Positions 35,432 through 45,006 are shown, counted from the stretch's first letter. The stretch is DNA of 64,000 nucleotides from Marixanthotalea marina (GCA_018883545.1 JAHLEH010000011.1:1-64000), one strand, 5' to 3'. The notes: generated by a model not told the origin, from the letters alone. Numbers and translations are program-made.

Positions 35432-36790
35432 ATGAAAACAACTAACATATATATAATAGTACTAACACTATTCTTTAGTGTGTCTCTACAAGCGCAAACA
35501 AAATCTACCTCAGAGGCTAATGAATTATTTGACGGATTGGTAAACACTTTTCAAGATGTTAAAGATGATATTAATGAAACAGCTAATGACGTTAAAAATA
35601 AACCTGGTGATGTTCTAAATGAAATTAAAGATGGCTTAGACAAAATTAGTTTTTGGGAAAAATTTATGCAAGGTGATATACTACTTGTTATGAAAGCAGA
35701 TAAGGATAAGCCATGGAGAAACATTACCGAATCAAACAGTGATTATACTGAGGGGTTTTACTATCTAGATTTAGGAGATAATTCTTTAGAAATAAAATTT
35801 GATTGGGATAATAGAGCTCTTATTATGGAGGGAGAAAGTTCTGGATATAGTTTTGGTAAATATAGTAGCCATGGAGAGTATGAAATTTTTGGTAAAAAAG
35901 AAAAGGAACTTGTCCAATACACAGATAAAGATGGCAACTGGTACAGTCCAGTTGAGGATATGGAAGGTTATGAACATATTAAATATATCAAATTTAACGC
36001 AAAACAAATGGCTGTTTCAGGCCTACAAGGGTTATTAGATCTATCTATTGATTCAAAAGTAGAAGAGATTAAGAATTATTTATTTCAGTTAATTCTTCAT
36101 TATCAAATTGACCTTGTTAAAATTGGTGCAGAATTAGGTGGTAGCGAATACTCGCTTCCTTTGGAATTGCATAAGTTATTGCAAAACTTTGACGAAAAAA
36201 ATGCAGAGTTTCAAAAGAAGCTTGAAGAAGCCATAAAAGCAATATTAAGCAAAGAGTTAGAAGAAATAGGAGGTTTTCCCATTTTTATTCATTGGGCATT
36301 TATATACTCGCCAGAAGTTATTAAAAAGTATTATGGTAATAAAGTAAATGAAACCAAATCAGACTGTGATGGCTATGCTAATGCATGTTCAAAATTCACC
36401 GTGTTACAAGGTCCAGATAAAGGCAAATCTATGGAGTTTGATCGTTTGGGTAGACTCAAATTTATAAACTCTTTAGAAGACGGTACGGCAAAATTCTTTT
36501 ACGATAAAGATATAACGGTTACGCTACCTGATCCAAGTGTGGTGATGTCCTTGTCTGATTTAACTGGTGATATTTTCAAGCAAAGAAATATGGAAGAGAA
36601 TTATGAAAAAAAGAGAGCATCCCAAAGAGAAGAGGAAAGAGAACTAAAGAATGAAGAAACACAGCAAGAAATAGACCAAATGCGTCAAGAGGAATTGGAA
36701 AGTCTGAGAGAAGACTTGAAAGAAGCTGTTACACCCCAAGAAAGAGAAGCAATACAGGAAAAAATAAAAGATTTAGAAAAACTTATGTAA
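35432..36790 (+). CDS. Secreted protein of unknown function with coiled-coil C-terminus
   Basis: A 452-residue protein with a signal peptide (cut near LQAQ, residue 22). Residues 30-70 form an amphipathic helix segment (DVKDDINETANDVKNKPGDV). The region about 285-350 (HWAFIYSPEVIKKYYG, DGYANACSKFTVLQGPDKG, FDRLGRLKFIN) is similar to the C-terminal module of 32955-33914, with conserved Cys residues. The last 70 residues are strongly charged coiled coil (EEERELKNEETQQEIDQM). No family was recognised. It is the last intact gene of this operon before a decayed region. Confidence 0.65.
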   Translation: MKTTNIYIIVLTLFFSVSLQAQTKSTSEANELFDGLVNTFQDVKDDINETANDVKNKPGDVLNEIKDGLDKISFWEKFMQGDILLVMKADKDKPWRNITESNSDYTEGFYYLDLGDNSLEIKFDWDNRALIMEGESSGYSFGKYSSHGEYEIFGKKEKELVQYTDKDGNWYSPVEDMEGYEHIKYIKFNAKQMAVSGLQGLLDLSIDSKVEEIKNYLFQLILHYQIDLVKIGAELGGSEYSLPLELHKLLQNFDEKNAEFQKKLEEAIKAILSKELEEIGGFPIFIHWAFIYSPEVIKKYYGNKVNETKSDCDGYANACSKFTVLQGPDKGKSMEFDRLGRLKFINSLEDGTAKFFYDKDITVTLPDPSVVMSLSDLTGDIFKQRNMEENYEKKRASQREEERELKNEETQQEIDQMRQEELESLREDLKEAVTPQEREAIQEKIKDLEKLM

Positions 36791-36791
36791 G

Positions 36792-36902
36792 ATGAAAAAC
36801 ATAGTGTTTAAAGGCCCACTTATCTTAGTTTTCTTGATGTTTGGTATGTTTTTATCATGTGGGGGCATAAACATTTTCAAAACAAATGATTTAAATCTAT
36901 AA
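36792..36902 (+). CDS. Very short lipoprotein ORF (36 aa), possibly truncated
   Basis: ATG at 36792, one base after the preceding stop, encodes MKNIVFKGPLILVFLMFGMF and then LSCGGINIFKTNDLNL before TAA. The hydrophobic run and LSC lipobox look like a real lipoprotein signal, but almost no mature protein follows. Either this is a tiny lipoprotein or the beginning of a gene lost to deletion; the decayed neighbour at 37050 favours the latter. The bases from 36903 to 37049 hold no further gene. Confidence 0.4.
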   Translation: MKNIVFKGPLILVFLMFGMFLSCGGINIFKTNDLNL

Positions 36903-37049
36903 TCTTATGAAGTTAACTTTATAATTTATCATTTTTTTTCAAAAACATAATAGACTTAGAAAACCTGAAAAAGGAAGGTTGTTATTAAAAATATTTTCAG
37001 AAAATAGAGTATTCACAAATAAAATAATAGTTAGTTAAATTTTAAAATC

Positions 37050-37663
37050 ATGATAAAATCATATAAAATCATATAAAATAGTTGTTACCATATTAATAAT
37101 AGTGTCTATAATTTATAGCTGTGGTAACAGTTCCAAAAAAGAAAATTTGGAAATTACTAAAGAAGTCAACCAATTAGATGTAATTAAAAATACAACAGGC
37201 ACTATAAAAACACCATAAGCTTGATGGAAATGACTCCTTTAAGCTATGAAGCTTTGGAACAATGGTTCCCAAAAAACTTTTTAAACATGCAATTATCAAG
37301 TATTGAAAAGGCTCTTTAAGCGGGAATAATATCACCAGTTCTGTTGCCCATTATAAAGGATCCAACAATGCAAGTTTTGATATAATAATAAATGACGCTG
37401 CAGGTAAAAATGGAAGTATTGTTGTCGGCTCATTATCAATATATAAAAATATGACTGTAGATAAAGAAGATGAATATAAAATAGAGAAATCATTCAAAAA
37501 AAACAAGATGGCTGGTATTGAAACCTACCACAAAAAAAGAAAAGAATCTATGATGTCATTTATGTACGATGATAGATTTGCCATTGTTGTCTCGTCAAAA
37601 CAATTAGATAGAGATACTGTTTGGAAGGCTATAGAACTTCTCAATTTGGAAAATCTGAATTAA
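37050..37663 (+). pseudogene. Frameshifted lipoprotein pseudogene
   Basis: From ATG at 37050 the frame is broken by a tandem 10-bp duplication (AAAATCATAT at 37055-37064 and 37065-37074). Removing one copy restores MIKSYKIVVTILIIVSIIYSC, a perfect lipoprotein signal, and the frame then runs to 37217. One added base in the A-run at about 37207-37212 continues the protein through NTISLMEMTPLSYEALEQWF, and a further one-base correction near 37314-37318 continues SGNNITSSVAHYKGSNNASF to the stop at 37663. The reconstructed protein is about 200 residues and not recognised by family. At least three separate lesions argue for real decay rather than one sequencing error. Confidence 0.75.
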
Positions 37664-37763
37664 TAGTATAGATGTAAGTAAACTTTCAAAAGGAATCTAA
37701 TTACTTAAAATTGACATTGCTGAAAGAAAGATTGTAAAAAAAAATAATTAAAGATTAAAAACA

Positions 37764-38729
37764 ATGAAAAATACTAACCAAACTTATTTTTTATTACTTC
37801 TATTGATATGTTTTCTTTTCAACTGCAAAAACGAAAAGAAAACAGCACCTAAAGAAGAAATAACAGAGGTCACAGAAGAAGTTGTGGAAATGCCCGTAAA
37901 TGTTATAAATGTTGTAACACGGGCTATGGATTTTCAATCTGTAGATACTATTCCTTCTGGATGGAACACCTTTAAATATGAAAACCTTTCAAACGAAACA
38001 CATTTCTTTTTATTGGATAAATATCCTGAAGGTAAAACGGCTGAGAATGCTATAACAGATATAGCTCCTGTGTTTGAAGAGGGTATGGATTTGATTAACG
38101 AAGGTAAAGCTGAAGAAGGGTTTGCAGCTTTTGCTAAATTACCAGAATGGTATGGCGATATTGTGTTTTCTGGTGGCGCTGGTTTAATTGCACCTAAACA
38201 TACTGCAATAACAACCGTTAAACTTGATCCAGGTTATTACATCATGGAATGTTATGTAAAAATGCCTAGCGGTAAATTCCACACCCTTATGGGGATGGCA
38301 AAGCCTATTATGGTTACAGAAGAAGATAGTGGCAATACCCCGCCAAAAGCAACAGTTAATATTACCTTATCAGGTGTTGATGGTATTACGTATGACAAAG
38401 GCATAACCAAAGGAAAACAAATTTTCTCTGTATTTGTAAAAGATCAAAAAGCACATGAAAACTTTATATGGCATGATTTAAACTTAGTAAAACTTGAAGA
38501 TTATGCAAGCGAGGACGAATTAGAGGCTTGGATGGATTGGTCTGATCCAAAGGGATTGATTACTCCAGTACCCAACGGTATCACCTTTTTAGGAGGAGTA
38601 AACGATATGCCCGCAGGTAGTACAGGATATTTTTATGCAGATCTAAAACCTGGTAAATATGCTTTTATTTCAGAGGTGCCAAACACAAAATCAAAAAAAT
38701 TATTTAAAGTGTTCGATGTAATTGACTAA
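37764..38729 (+). CDS. Lipoprotein with cupredoxin-like domains, unknown function
   Basis: A 321-residue protein with N-terminal lipobox FLFNC (Cys about 20) and an acidic linker (EEITEVTEEVVEMP). Two similar segments follow: about 48-190 (VDTIPSGWNTFKYENLSNE, KLDPGYYIMECYVKMPSGKF) and about 200-320 (FSVFVKDQKAHENFIWHDL, LKPGKYAFISEVP). The pattern of G(Y/W)...F...N(L/E)S...H and PG.Y...C matches cupredoxin-like folds; a typical copper-binding set is not clearly complete. It ends convergently with ribBA, overlapping by 4 bases. No partner gene suggests its role. Confidence 0.65.
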   Translation: MKNTNQTYFLLLLLICFLFNCKNEKKTAPKEEITEVTEEVVEMPVNVINVVTRAMDFQSVDTIPSGWNTFKYENLSNETHFFLLDKYPEGKTAENAITDIAPVFEEGMDLINEGKAEEGFAAFAKLPEWYGDIVFSGGAGLIAPKHTAITTVKLDPGYYIMECYVKMPSGKFHTLMGMAKPIMVTEEDSGNTPPKATVNITLSGVDGITYDKGITKGKQIFSVFVKDQKAHENFIWHDLNLVKLEDYASEDELEAWMDWSDPKGLITPVPNGITFLGGVNDMPAGSTGYFYADLKPGKYAFISEVPNTKSKKLFKVFDVID

Positions 38730-39880
38730 TAATTTACATAGTCTACAATTTCCAGTCCGTAGCCAATCATACCTACGCGTTTGGTTTGTTGGCTATTGGA
38801 TATTAGCCGTAGCTTATGGATGTTTAGGTCGTGTAAAATTTGTGCACCAATACCAAAATCGCGATTGTCCATATTTATTTTAGGTGCTTTAATTATATCG
38901 TTACCATTTTGGTTTTCCCTTAAAAAAGACAATCTGTTTAAGATTTCTGTAGATTGTGCCTGTTGGTTTATAAAGATGATAGCGCCTTTGCCAGCATCGT
39001 TAACAACCTTAAACATATTGTTTAATTGATCATCTACATTATTGGTAAGTGTACCTAATATATCGTTATTAACTAGCGTTGAATTGATTCTAGTAAGTAC
39101 TTTTTCATTGTCTTTCCAAGAACCTTTTGTTAAAGCTATATGTAATTGATTATTAGTGGTTTGTTTGTAGGCTCTTAATCTAAAACTTCCAAATCGGGTG
39201 TTGATATCAAAATCTTCCTTTTTTTCAATTAAGGAGTCGTGTTGCATTCTATAGGCGACCAAGTCTTCAATGGAAACAATTTTCAAATCCAGTTTTTTGG
39301 CAACTTCAACCAACTGTGGTAAGCGCGCCATAGAACCATCTTCGTTCATAATTTCTACAATAACCCCTGCAGGTTGTAAACCGGCTAATCTGGCAAAATC
39401 GATGGCAGCTTCGGTGTGCCCAGTGCGTCTTAATACGCCACCTTCTTTGGCTACTAACGGAAAAATATGGCCTGGTCTGGATAGGTCATGTGGCCTGGTA
39501 TTTTCATTAATTAAAGCTTTTACCGTTTTTGATCTATCGCTTGCAGAAATCCCTGTAGTAACACCTTGTCCTCTTAAATCTACCGACACCGTAAAAGCGG
39601 TTTCCATATGATCGGTGTTGTTGTTAACCATCATGTGCAGTTGCAGTTCTTTACATCTTTTCTCGGTTAAAGGCGCACAAATAAGGCCTCTACCGTGTTT
39701 TGCCATAAAGTTTATCATTTCTGGGGTTACTTTATCGGCTGCGGCCACAAAATCGCCTTCATTTTCACGATTGGCATCATCTACAACAATAATAACCTTA
39801 CCATTTCTAATATCTTCAATGGCATCATGAATATCATTTAATTTGAATTGTTGCGATTTGTCTTTGGTTTCAACTATCAT
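38726..39880 (-). CDS. ribB: 3,4-dihydroxy-2-butanone-4-phosphate synthase with degenerate GTP cyclohydrolase II half
   Basis: A 384-residue RibBA-shaped protein. The N-terminal RibB half (1-210) is intact: DDANRENEGDFV (about 34-45), RGLICAPLT, RPGHIFPL and RTGHTEAAIDFARLAG. It makes the four-carbon unit of riboflavin from ribulose 5-phosphate. The C-terminal half keeps the fold and the end of GTP cyclohydrolase II (FGIGAQILHDL, GYGLEIVDYV), but the zinc-binding Cys triad is missing: the expected SECLTGD...RCDCG region reads NSTLVNNDILGTLTNNVDD. GTP cyclohydrolase activity is therefore unlikely and another RibA must exist. The gene starts 15 bases after the LptF/G stop, leaving no room for an FMN riboswitch. 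Confidence 0.9.
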   Translation of the reverse strand: MIVETKDKSQQFKLNDIHDAIEDIRNGKVIIVVDDANRENEGDFVAAADKVTPEMINFMAKHGRGLICAPLTEKRCKELQLHMMVNNNTDHMETAFTVSVDLRGQGVTTGISASDRSKTVKALINENTRPHDLSRPGHIFPLVAKEGGVLRRTGHTEAAIDFARLAGLQPAGVIVEIMNEDGSMARLPQLVEVAKKLDLKIVSIEDLVAYRMQHDSLIEKKEDFDINTRFGSFRLRAYKQTTNNQLHIALTKGSWKDNEKVLTRINSTLVNNDILGTLTNNVDDQLNNMFKVVNDAGKGAIIFINQQAQSTEILNRLSFLRENQNGNDIIKAPKINMDNRDFGIGAQILHDLNIHKLRLISNSQQTKRVGMIGYGLEIVDYVNY

Positions 39881-39895
39881 ACTGCAAAGATATTG

Positions 39896-41884
39896 CTATT
39901 TTAAGGAATCTAAACAATTTTGTTTCAGGTCTTGCTTGATTTCCGATTTTAAAAACAGATGGGTTAGCATGTATAAGGGGAGACCAATAATTAAAAGCAT
40001 TATTTGTAAACTGCTTATTTTTTTATTGATGTGTTTGTATAAATTGACCATATTGAAAATGGATTTTACATAATAAATACCGTATAAAACGAGCAGAATA
40101 ATACTTAATTGTATTGAAGACGATGCTAAAGAAGGGAGTTTATTATTTCTAAAAACAAAGAACAGCACTAACAGTATGATGCCTATCCAGTATAGAACAA
40201 TTGAAAATTTAGCGTGTGAAAAGAAGTTTTTAGCTATGTTTTGTGAAACAGCAAAATCACTTTTAATATTTATTTCTTCACTTAATTCTTCTGTTGTTTT
40301 TCCTCTGCTGTTTAAAACTTGAATGGCTTCAAATCTGCTGTCTTCTTCATAGCCTAGTGTGTTGTAATTTTTTACAATATCTAAAAGCTTCTCGTTTTTT
40401 AAAGTTGCAAAAAACTTGTAGTCAAGTTTATCATCACTTTTTATATTGAGCATCCCTTTTATAGGATCTATTATGTTGCCAAATTCAAACAATCCCTTGT
40501 CTTGTGTTGCTCTCTTTGTTAAATAAACACTTAATGGGAACATGATTAATGTAGAGAACCAAGGCGCCAAAACAGGGTTTAGGCCACCACTTTTGGCACT
40601 ATTTGTCGCGAAAATACCTATAAAGTGATAGGTTAAAAAGATAAAAATGGCAATTACCAAAGGCAAGCCTATACCGCCTTTTCTTATTAAAGCGCCAAGC
40701 GGGGCGCCTACGAAAAATAAAATAACACATGCAAACCCCAAAGCTAACTTTTCGTGCAAGGAAATAATGTGCCTAGCATAAATAATGGCTTTTGGTTTAT
40801 CGGTGTTCACCTTTGTAATGAGGTATTGCCTTATGCCGTCGGCATTACTAAGAGCGGCACGAACAATACCAATTTTTTCATTTAAGGGATAAAGGTCTAG
40901 AACATTTCCTGTAAATATTGAGTCTGTAATTTTTTCGTTTTCTAAAGGCTCGTCTTTTTTGATTAATTCTTTTGCCGTAACAGATTTATTAATGTTAGAA
41001 CGCTGATAGATGGCTTTATAAAATATCTTTTGGTCTTCCATGTGGGTTTTAGCTAAAGAGTCTAGAGTGTAATCTAGTTTTCCGATGCTAAGCATGTTAT
41101 AGGTGTTGGAGGTAGATTTGTCATCAAAATCCACATCCATTTGAGATAGATCTATATTTATAGTATATCTTTCAAAAGTACCTTTGGCAAAAGGTTGTTT
41201 TTGTTTTTCTTTAAGATTCCTTGTTTGAATATCGTTGTAATAATTACCATCTTTTAAAATTAGGCTTAGGGTAGGTGACTCTTCTTCACTTATTAATTCG
41301 CCTGATTTGGATTTTATGGTTTCTGCGTTGGTCCTTTGTGCAGCATCCTTTATGTGTATGGTAACATCATCGAAAACCTTTCCGCCTTCACCTTTTTTGT
41401 CTTCTACCTTAATGTTATAAGTGCCAATCTCGTTAAACTGTCCTTTGGCAATTGCCATAGATGGTTTCGACTTTTTAATATTGACTCTTAGATTATAGAA
41501 ATTATATTCGGCCCAAGGAATAATATTGTTTGCAAAAATAAACGTAACAAATCCCAGAGCTACAATGAAGATGCTTAACCCCGACATGGCCCTCTGCAAT
41601 GAAATGCCAGTGGATTTCATGGCTGCAAATTCGTAGTTTTCCGCAAAACTACCAAAAACCATTATAGAGGATAACAGAATGGTTAAAGGTAAAATTAAAG
41701 GCATTAATTTAGGGGTTACATAGAAAATAAACTTAACTATAACAACCATATCTAAATCCTTTCCTGCTAATTCTCCTATGTATAGCCATATGGTTTGTAA
41801 AACAAAAATCAGTACGAGAATGGAAAACACACTGATAAATGTTTTAAGGTAGGTTGTAAGTATATAGCGGTCTAGTATTTTCAC
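39896..41884 (-). CDS. LptF/LptG-family permease, extended
   Basis: A 662-residue inner-membrane protein of the YjgP/YjgQ family, part of the ABC complex that extracts lipopolysaccharide and feeds the Lpt bridge. The N-terminus MKILDRYILTTYLKTF is the classical family start. Helices are at about 13-35, 55-80 and 100-122, followed by a periplasmic beta region (about 125-360) and helices near 370-390, 400-420 and 430-450. It is much longer than typical 350-400 residue members because of a C-terminal extension (about 465-662) with a helical domain and two to four added membrane segments. Whether it acts as LptF or LptG cannot be told. It is co-directional with lolA (6-base gap) and ribBA. Confidence 0.85.
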   Translation of the reverse strand: MKILDRYILTTYLKTFISVFSILVLIFVLQTIWLYIGELAGKDLDMVVIVKFIFYVTPKLMPLILPLTILLSSIMVFGSFAENYEFAAMKSTGISLQRAMSGLSIFIVALGFVTFIFANNIIPWAEYNFYNLRVNIKKSKPSMAIAKGQFNEIGTYNIKVEDKKGEGGKVFDDVTIHIKDAAQRTNAETIKSKSGELISEEESPTLSLILKDGNYYNDIQTRNLKEKQKQPFAKGTFERYTINIDLSQMDVDFDDKSTSNTYNMLSIGKLDYTLDSLAKTHMEDQKIFYKAIYQRSNINKSVTAKELIKKDEPLENEKITDSIFTGNVLDLYPLNEKIGIVRAALSNADGIRQYLITKVNTDKPKAIIYARHIISLHEKLALGFACVILFFVGAPLGALIRKGGIGLPLVIAIFIFLTYHFIGIFATNSAKSGGLNPVLAPWFSTLIMFPLSVYLTKRATQDKGLFEFGNIIDPIKGMLNIKSDDKLDYKFFATLKNEKLLDIVKNYNTLGYEEDSRFEAIQVLNSRGKTTEELSEEINIKSDFAVSQNIAKNFFSHAKFSIVLYWIGIILLVLFFVFRNNKLPSLASSSIQLSIILLVLYGIYYVKSIFNMVNLYKHINKKISSLQIMLLIIGLPLYMLTHLFLKSEIKQDLKQNCLDSLK

Positions 41885-41890
41885 CTTAAC

Positions 41891-42532
41891 CTAATCTAGA
41901 TTGTTGATGTAATAATCCTTGTATTTATTGGCATCAAAAGTAAATAGGGTTTTAGGCAACGGCTCGTTTGTTTTGAATGAATTAACCGTTAGTGTTGTTT
42001 TTGTGCCGTTGTTACCTATTTGTATTAAATTATAAATGTTTTTGGTTTGGGCATCGATGCCCAAAAGAATATAGTTTATCTCAGAATCAGAATCAATCGG
42101 GGTTAACTTTACATATTGTATTTTTCTGCCCAAAACATTTTGTTCAATATCAAGAGCATAAGTATATCCTTTTTCGTAAAAAGACAACATTTCACTTGGT
42201 GTAATATTGTCCTCATCATCTTCACTTTGGGAAGAAATGGTAACTTCTTCATCTTCTGGGCTAATGCTATATAGCTTTTTGCCATCAAACAATCGGGTAG
42301 TTCCTAAAATATTCAACTTGTATTTTTCGCCTTGCAAAACCACATCGCCACGTGTTTCCTGTTTGATATTTTCGGCTGTATTTTCCAAAAGGTATTTAAA
42401 GTCTAAGGATATGTTTTCGTAGCTTTTTACTTTTTGGGAAACCTCGTTTAAAAGAGCTTTGGCTTTATTTTGCGAAAAGCCGTTAATTGCAAGTGCAATA
42501 AATAGAATTGTTATGGTATGTTTGATTTTCAT
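41891..42532 (-). CDS. lolA: LolA-like outer-membrane lipoprotein carrier
   Basis: A 213-residue periplasmic protein, taking the ATG at 42532, which lies 4 bases after the ftsK stop and gives a standard signal peptide (MKIKHTITILFIALAINGFS). An ATG 18 bases further upstream would overlap ftsK. The mature part shows the LolA pattern: KAKALLNEVSQKVKSYENIS, SLDFKYLLEN and RGDVVLQGEKYKLNILGTTRL, then a series of beta strands ending in LFTFDANKYKDY. It would carry lipoproteins from the inner to the outer membrane. Placement between ftsK and the Lpt permease is conserved in flavobacteria as I recall. Confidence 0.85.
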   Translation of the reverse strand: MKIKHTITILFIALAINGFSQNKAKALLNEVSQKVKSYENISLDFKYLLENTAENIKQETRGDVVLQGEKYKLNILGTTRLFDGKKLYSISPEDEEVTISSQSEDDEDNITPSEMLSFYEKGYTYALDIEQNVLGRKIQYVKLTPIDSDSEINYILLGIDAQTKNIYNLIQIGNNGTKTTLTVNSFKTNEPLPKTLFTFDANKYKDYYINNLD

Positions 42533-42536
42533 TTTG

Positions 42537-44942
42537 TTATATGGTTTCATTTTCTAAAAACTTTTCTAAAGAAGCCAAATCAGATATTAAAACCTGTCTG
42601 GCTTTACTGCCTTCAAAAGGACCTACAATGCCTGCGGCTTCTAATTGGTCTATAAGCCTACCGGCACGATTATAGCCTAATTTTAATTTGCGTTGCAGCA
42701 GTGATGCCGAACCTTGTTGGGCCTGTACAATTACAATGGCAGCGTCTTTAAATAGCTTATCTCTTTCGGAGATATCAACATCAATACTCATGCCACTTTC
42801 CTCACCACTATACTCTGGCAGGGCATAGGCATCGGGAAAGGCTTTTTGTGAACCGATAAAGTCTGTAAGTTTCTCAACTTCGGGGGTGTCAACAAAGGCA
42901 CATTGTACCCTAATTACATCATTTCCTTGGGTGAACAACATATCACCTCTACCAATAAGCTGATCGGCTCCAGAACTATCTAAAATGGTACGTGAGTCTA
43001 TTTTTGAAGTTACCCTGAAAGCTATTCTCGCAGGGAAATTAGCCTTAATAACCCCTGTAATTACGTTTACAGAAGGTCTTTGTGTGGCAATAATTAAGTG
43101 TATACCAATGGCACGTGCCAATTGAGCCAAACGTGCAATAGGAGTTTCAACCTCTTTACCTGCCGTCATAATCAAATCGGCAAACTCATCAACAACCAAT
43201 ACAATGTAAGGTAAAAATTGGTGGCCCTCATTCGGATTTAACTTTCTGGCTTTGAATTTTTTATTGTATTCGGCAATATTTCTACACAGTGCGTTTTTTA
43301 ATAGTTCGTATCGGTTATCCATTTCAATACACAAGGAGTTTAATGTGTTGATAACCTTTGTGTTGTCTGTAATAATTGCATCTTCGCTATCGGGCAATTT
43401 GGCCAAATAATGACGTTCTATTTTATTGAAAAGGGTTAATTCCACTTTTTTGGGGTCGACCAAAACAAACTTTACTTCGGCAGGGTGTTTTTTATAAAGC
43501 AACGATGTTAATACGGCATTTAAACCAACCGATTTACCTTGTCCGGTAGCACCTGCCATTAACAGGTGGGGCATTTTGGCTAAATCGACCACCAGTGTTT
43601 CATTACTGATGGTTTTTCCTAAAGCCACAGGTAGTTGCATATCGCTGTTTTGGAATTTTTTTGATGCAATAACCGAGCGCATGGAAACGATGGTGGCATT
43701 TTTATTGGGCACTTCTATACCAATGGTGCCTTTGCCCGGAATGGGCGCAATAATACGGATGCCCAAAGCTGAGAGCGATAAAGCAATATCGTCCTCAAGA
43801 TTTTTAATCTTAGAAATTCGAATACCGGCGTCTGGTACAATTTCATAAAGCGTTACCGTAGGTCCAATAGTAGCTTTTATGCTAGAAATGCCAATATTGT
43901 AGTTTTTTAATGTATCTACAATCCTGTTTTTGTTTTCTTCTAACTCTTCTTGGTTAATGGTAATACTTTCACTGTCGTATTTGATTAATAAATCGAGAGG
44001 TGGAAACTGATAATTACCCAATTCTAAAGTAGGATCGAATTGCCCAAAGTCTTCAACAAGCTTGTTGGCTAAGTTGTCGGTTTCAGAAAGTTCTTCTTTT
44101 ACCTTTTCAATATTCATTTCTAAATCATCGTCATCATCATCTTCAATAACTTCTTCTTGTTTGGCAACGTTGACTTTAAATGAGGATTCTGATGATTTAT
44201 TGGATTCTCTAGTATCTTCAATTTCGTCTTCATTGTCTAAACTTATTTCGAAAGCCGATTTAATATCTTCTGCTTCAGCTGAAAGATTATTATCGAAAGC
44301 AACTGAGAAATCTTCATCTTCTTCATTAGAAAATTCATCTTTCACTTTCTTTTTGGTGAACGAGAATAGGTTTGAAAAACTTTGGAAAGTTACCTTGAAA
44401 CGAATGGCTAGATAGGTGATTAAACAAAATAATAAAAGAAGTATGGTGCCTGTTACGCCGATATAATCTTGTAAAAAGGTGTTAATTTCATAGCCTACAG
44501 CACCACCCAAATCATCATTTAAATCTACAAAAAAACCTAAAAGCGTAGCAGACCAAATAATGATAAGTAGCCCCCAAAACCAATGTTTTCTTAATTTAGC
44601 TTTGCTTGTATCCATCAAAACATAAACTCCGGAAAGAAAAACCAATCCTGATAAAATGAATGATGAAATACCGAACCCACGATGAATAAAAAAATCGCTG
44701 ATCCAAGCGCCCGATTTGCTAAGCCAATTTTTAGCTTTAGTACTACGTGACGTAAATTCGTCTAAACTACTTTGATCGGCATCTCCAGTGAAAAAGAAAG
44801 AAACAAAGGAAACGAACAATAAAATACCCAAGATAGACAAAAAGCTGCCCAACACCAGTTTTTGCTGACTGGATAGCTTGAGGCTTGGCATTTTAAAGGG
44901 TTTTTTAGGTGTCTTTTGGGTTTTGGTTTTTTTCTTCGCCAT
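42537..44942 (-). CDS. ftsK: DNA translocase FtsK/SpoIIIE
   Basis: An 801-residue division ATPase. The N-terminal 180 residues carry about four membrane helices, followed by a short acidic linker (DDDDDDLEMN region, about 180-290), then the alpha/beta motor. The Walker A motif GATGQGKS is near residue 469, Walker B VVDEFADL near 591, and the C-terminal winged-helix gamma domain (about 735-795: QGSASLLQRKLKLGYNRAGR) recognises KOPS-type sites. It pumps chromosome DNA through the septum and activates dimer resolution. It lacks a long Pro/Gln linker, as is usual in Bacteroidota. First gene of the lolA-lptF/G-ribBA run. Confidence 0.95.
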   Translation of the reverse strand: MAKKKTKTQKTPKKPFKMPSLKLSSQQKLVLGSFLSILGILLFVSFVSFFFTGDADQSSLDEFTSRSTKAKNWLSKSGAWISDFFIHRGFGISSFILSGLVFLSGVYVLMDTSKAKLRKHWFWGLLIIIWSATLLGFFVDLNDDLGGAVGYEINTFLQDYIGVTGTILLLLFCLITYLAIRFKVTFQSFSNLFSFTKKKVKDEFSNEEDEDFSVAFDNNLSAEAEDIKSAFEISLDNEDEIEDTRESNKSSESSFKVNVAKQEEVIEDDDDDDLEMNIEKVKEELSETDNLANKLVEDFGQFDPTLELGNYQFPPLDLLIKYDSESITINQEELEENKNRIVDTLKNYNIGISSIKATIGPTVTLYEIVPDAGIRISKIKNLEDDIALSLSALGIRIIAPIPGKGTIGIEVPNKNATIVSMRSVIASKKFQNSDMQLPVALGKTISNETLVVDLAKMPHLLMAGATGQGKSVGLNAVLTSLLYKKHPAEVKFVLVDPKKVELTLFNKIERHYLAKLPDSEDAIITDNTKVINTLNSLCIEMDNRYELLKNALCRNIAEYNKKFKARKLNPNEGHQFLPYIVLVVDEFADLIMTAGKEVETPIARLAQLARAIGIHLIIATQRPSVNVITGVIKANFPARIAFRVTSKIDSRTILDSSGADQLIGRGDMLFTQGNDVIRVQCAFVDTPEVEKLTDFIGSQKAFPDAYALPEYSGEESGMSIDVDISERDKLFKDAAIVIVQAQQGSASLLQRKLKLGYNRAGRLIDQLEAAGIVGPFEGSKARQVLISDLASLEKFLENETI

Positions 44943-45006
44943 TAACGCGCTGTTAGTTTAAACAAAAATACAAATTACTAACGTTAATCCTAAAGGTAAT
45001 CGTATA

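Noticed and set aside
38730..39900. FMN riboswitch for ribBA
   Set aside because: Only 15 bases separate ribBA from the upstream lptF/G gene; no aptamer can fit and none is seen.
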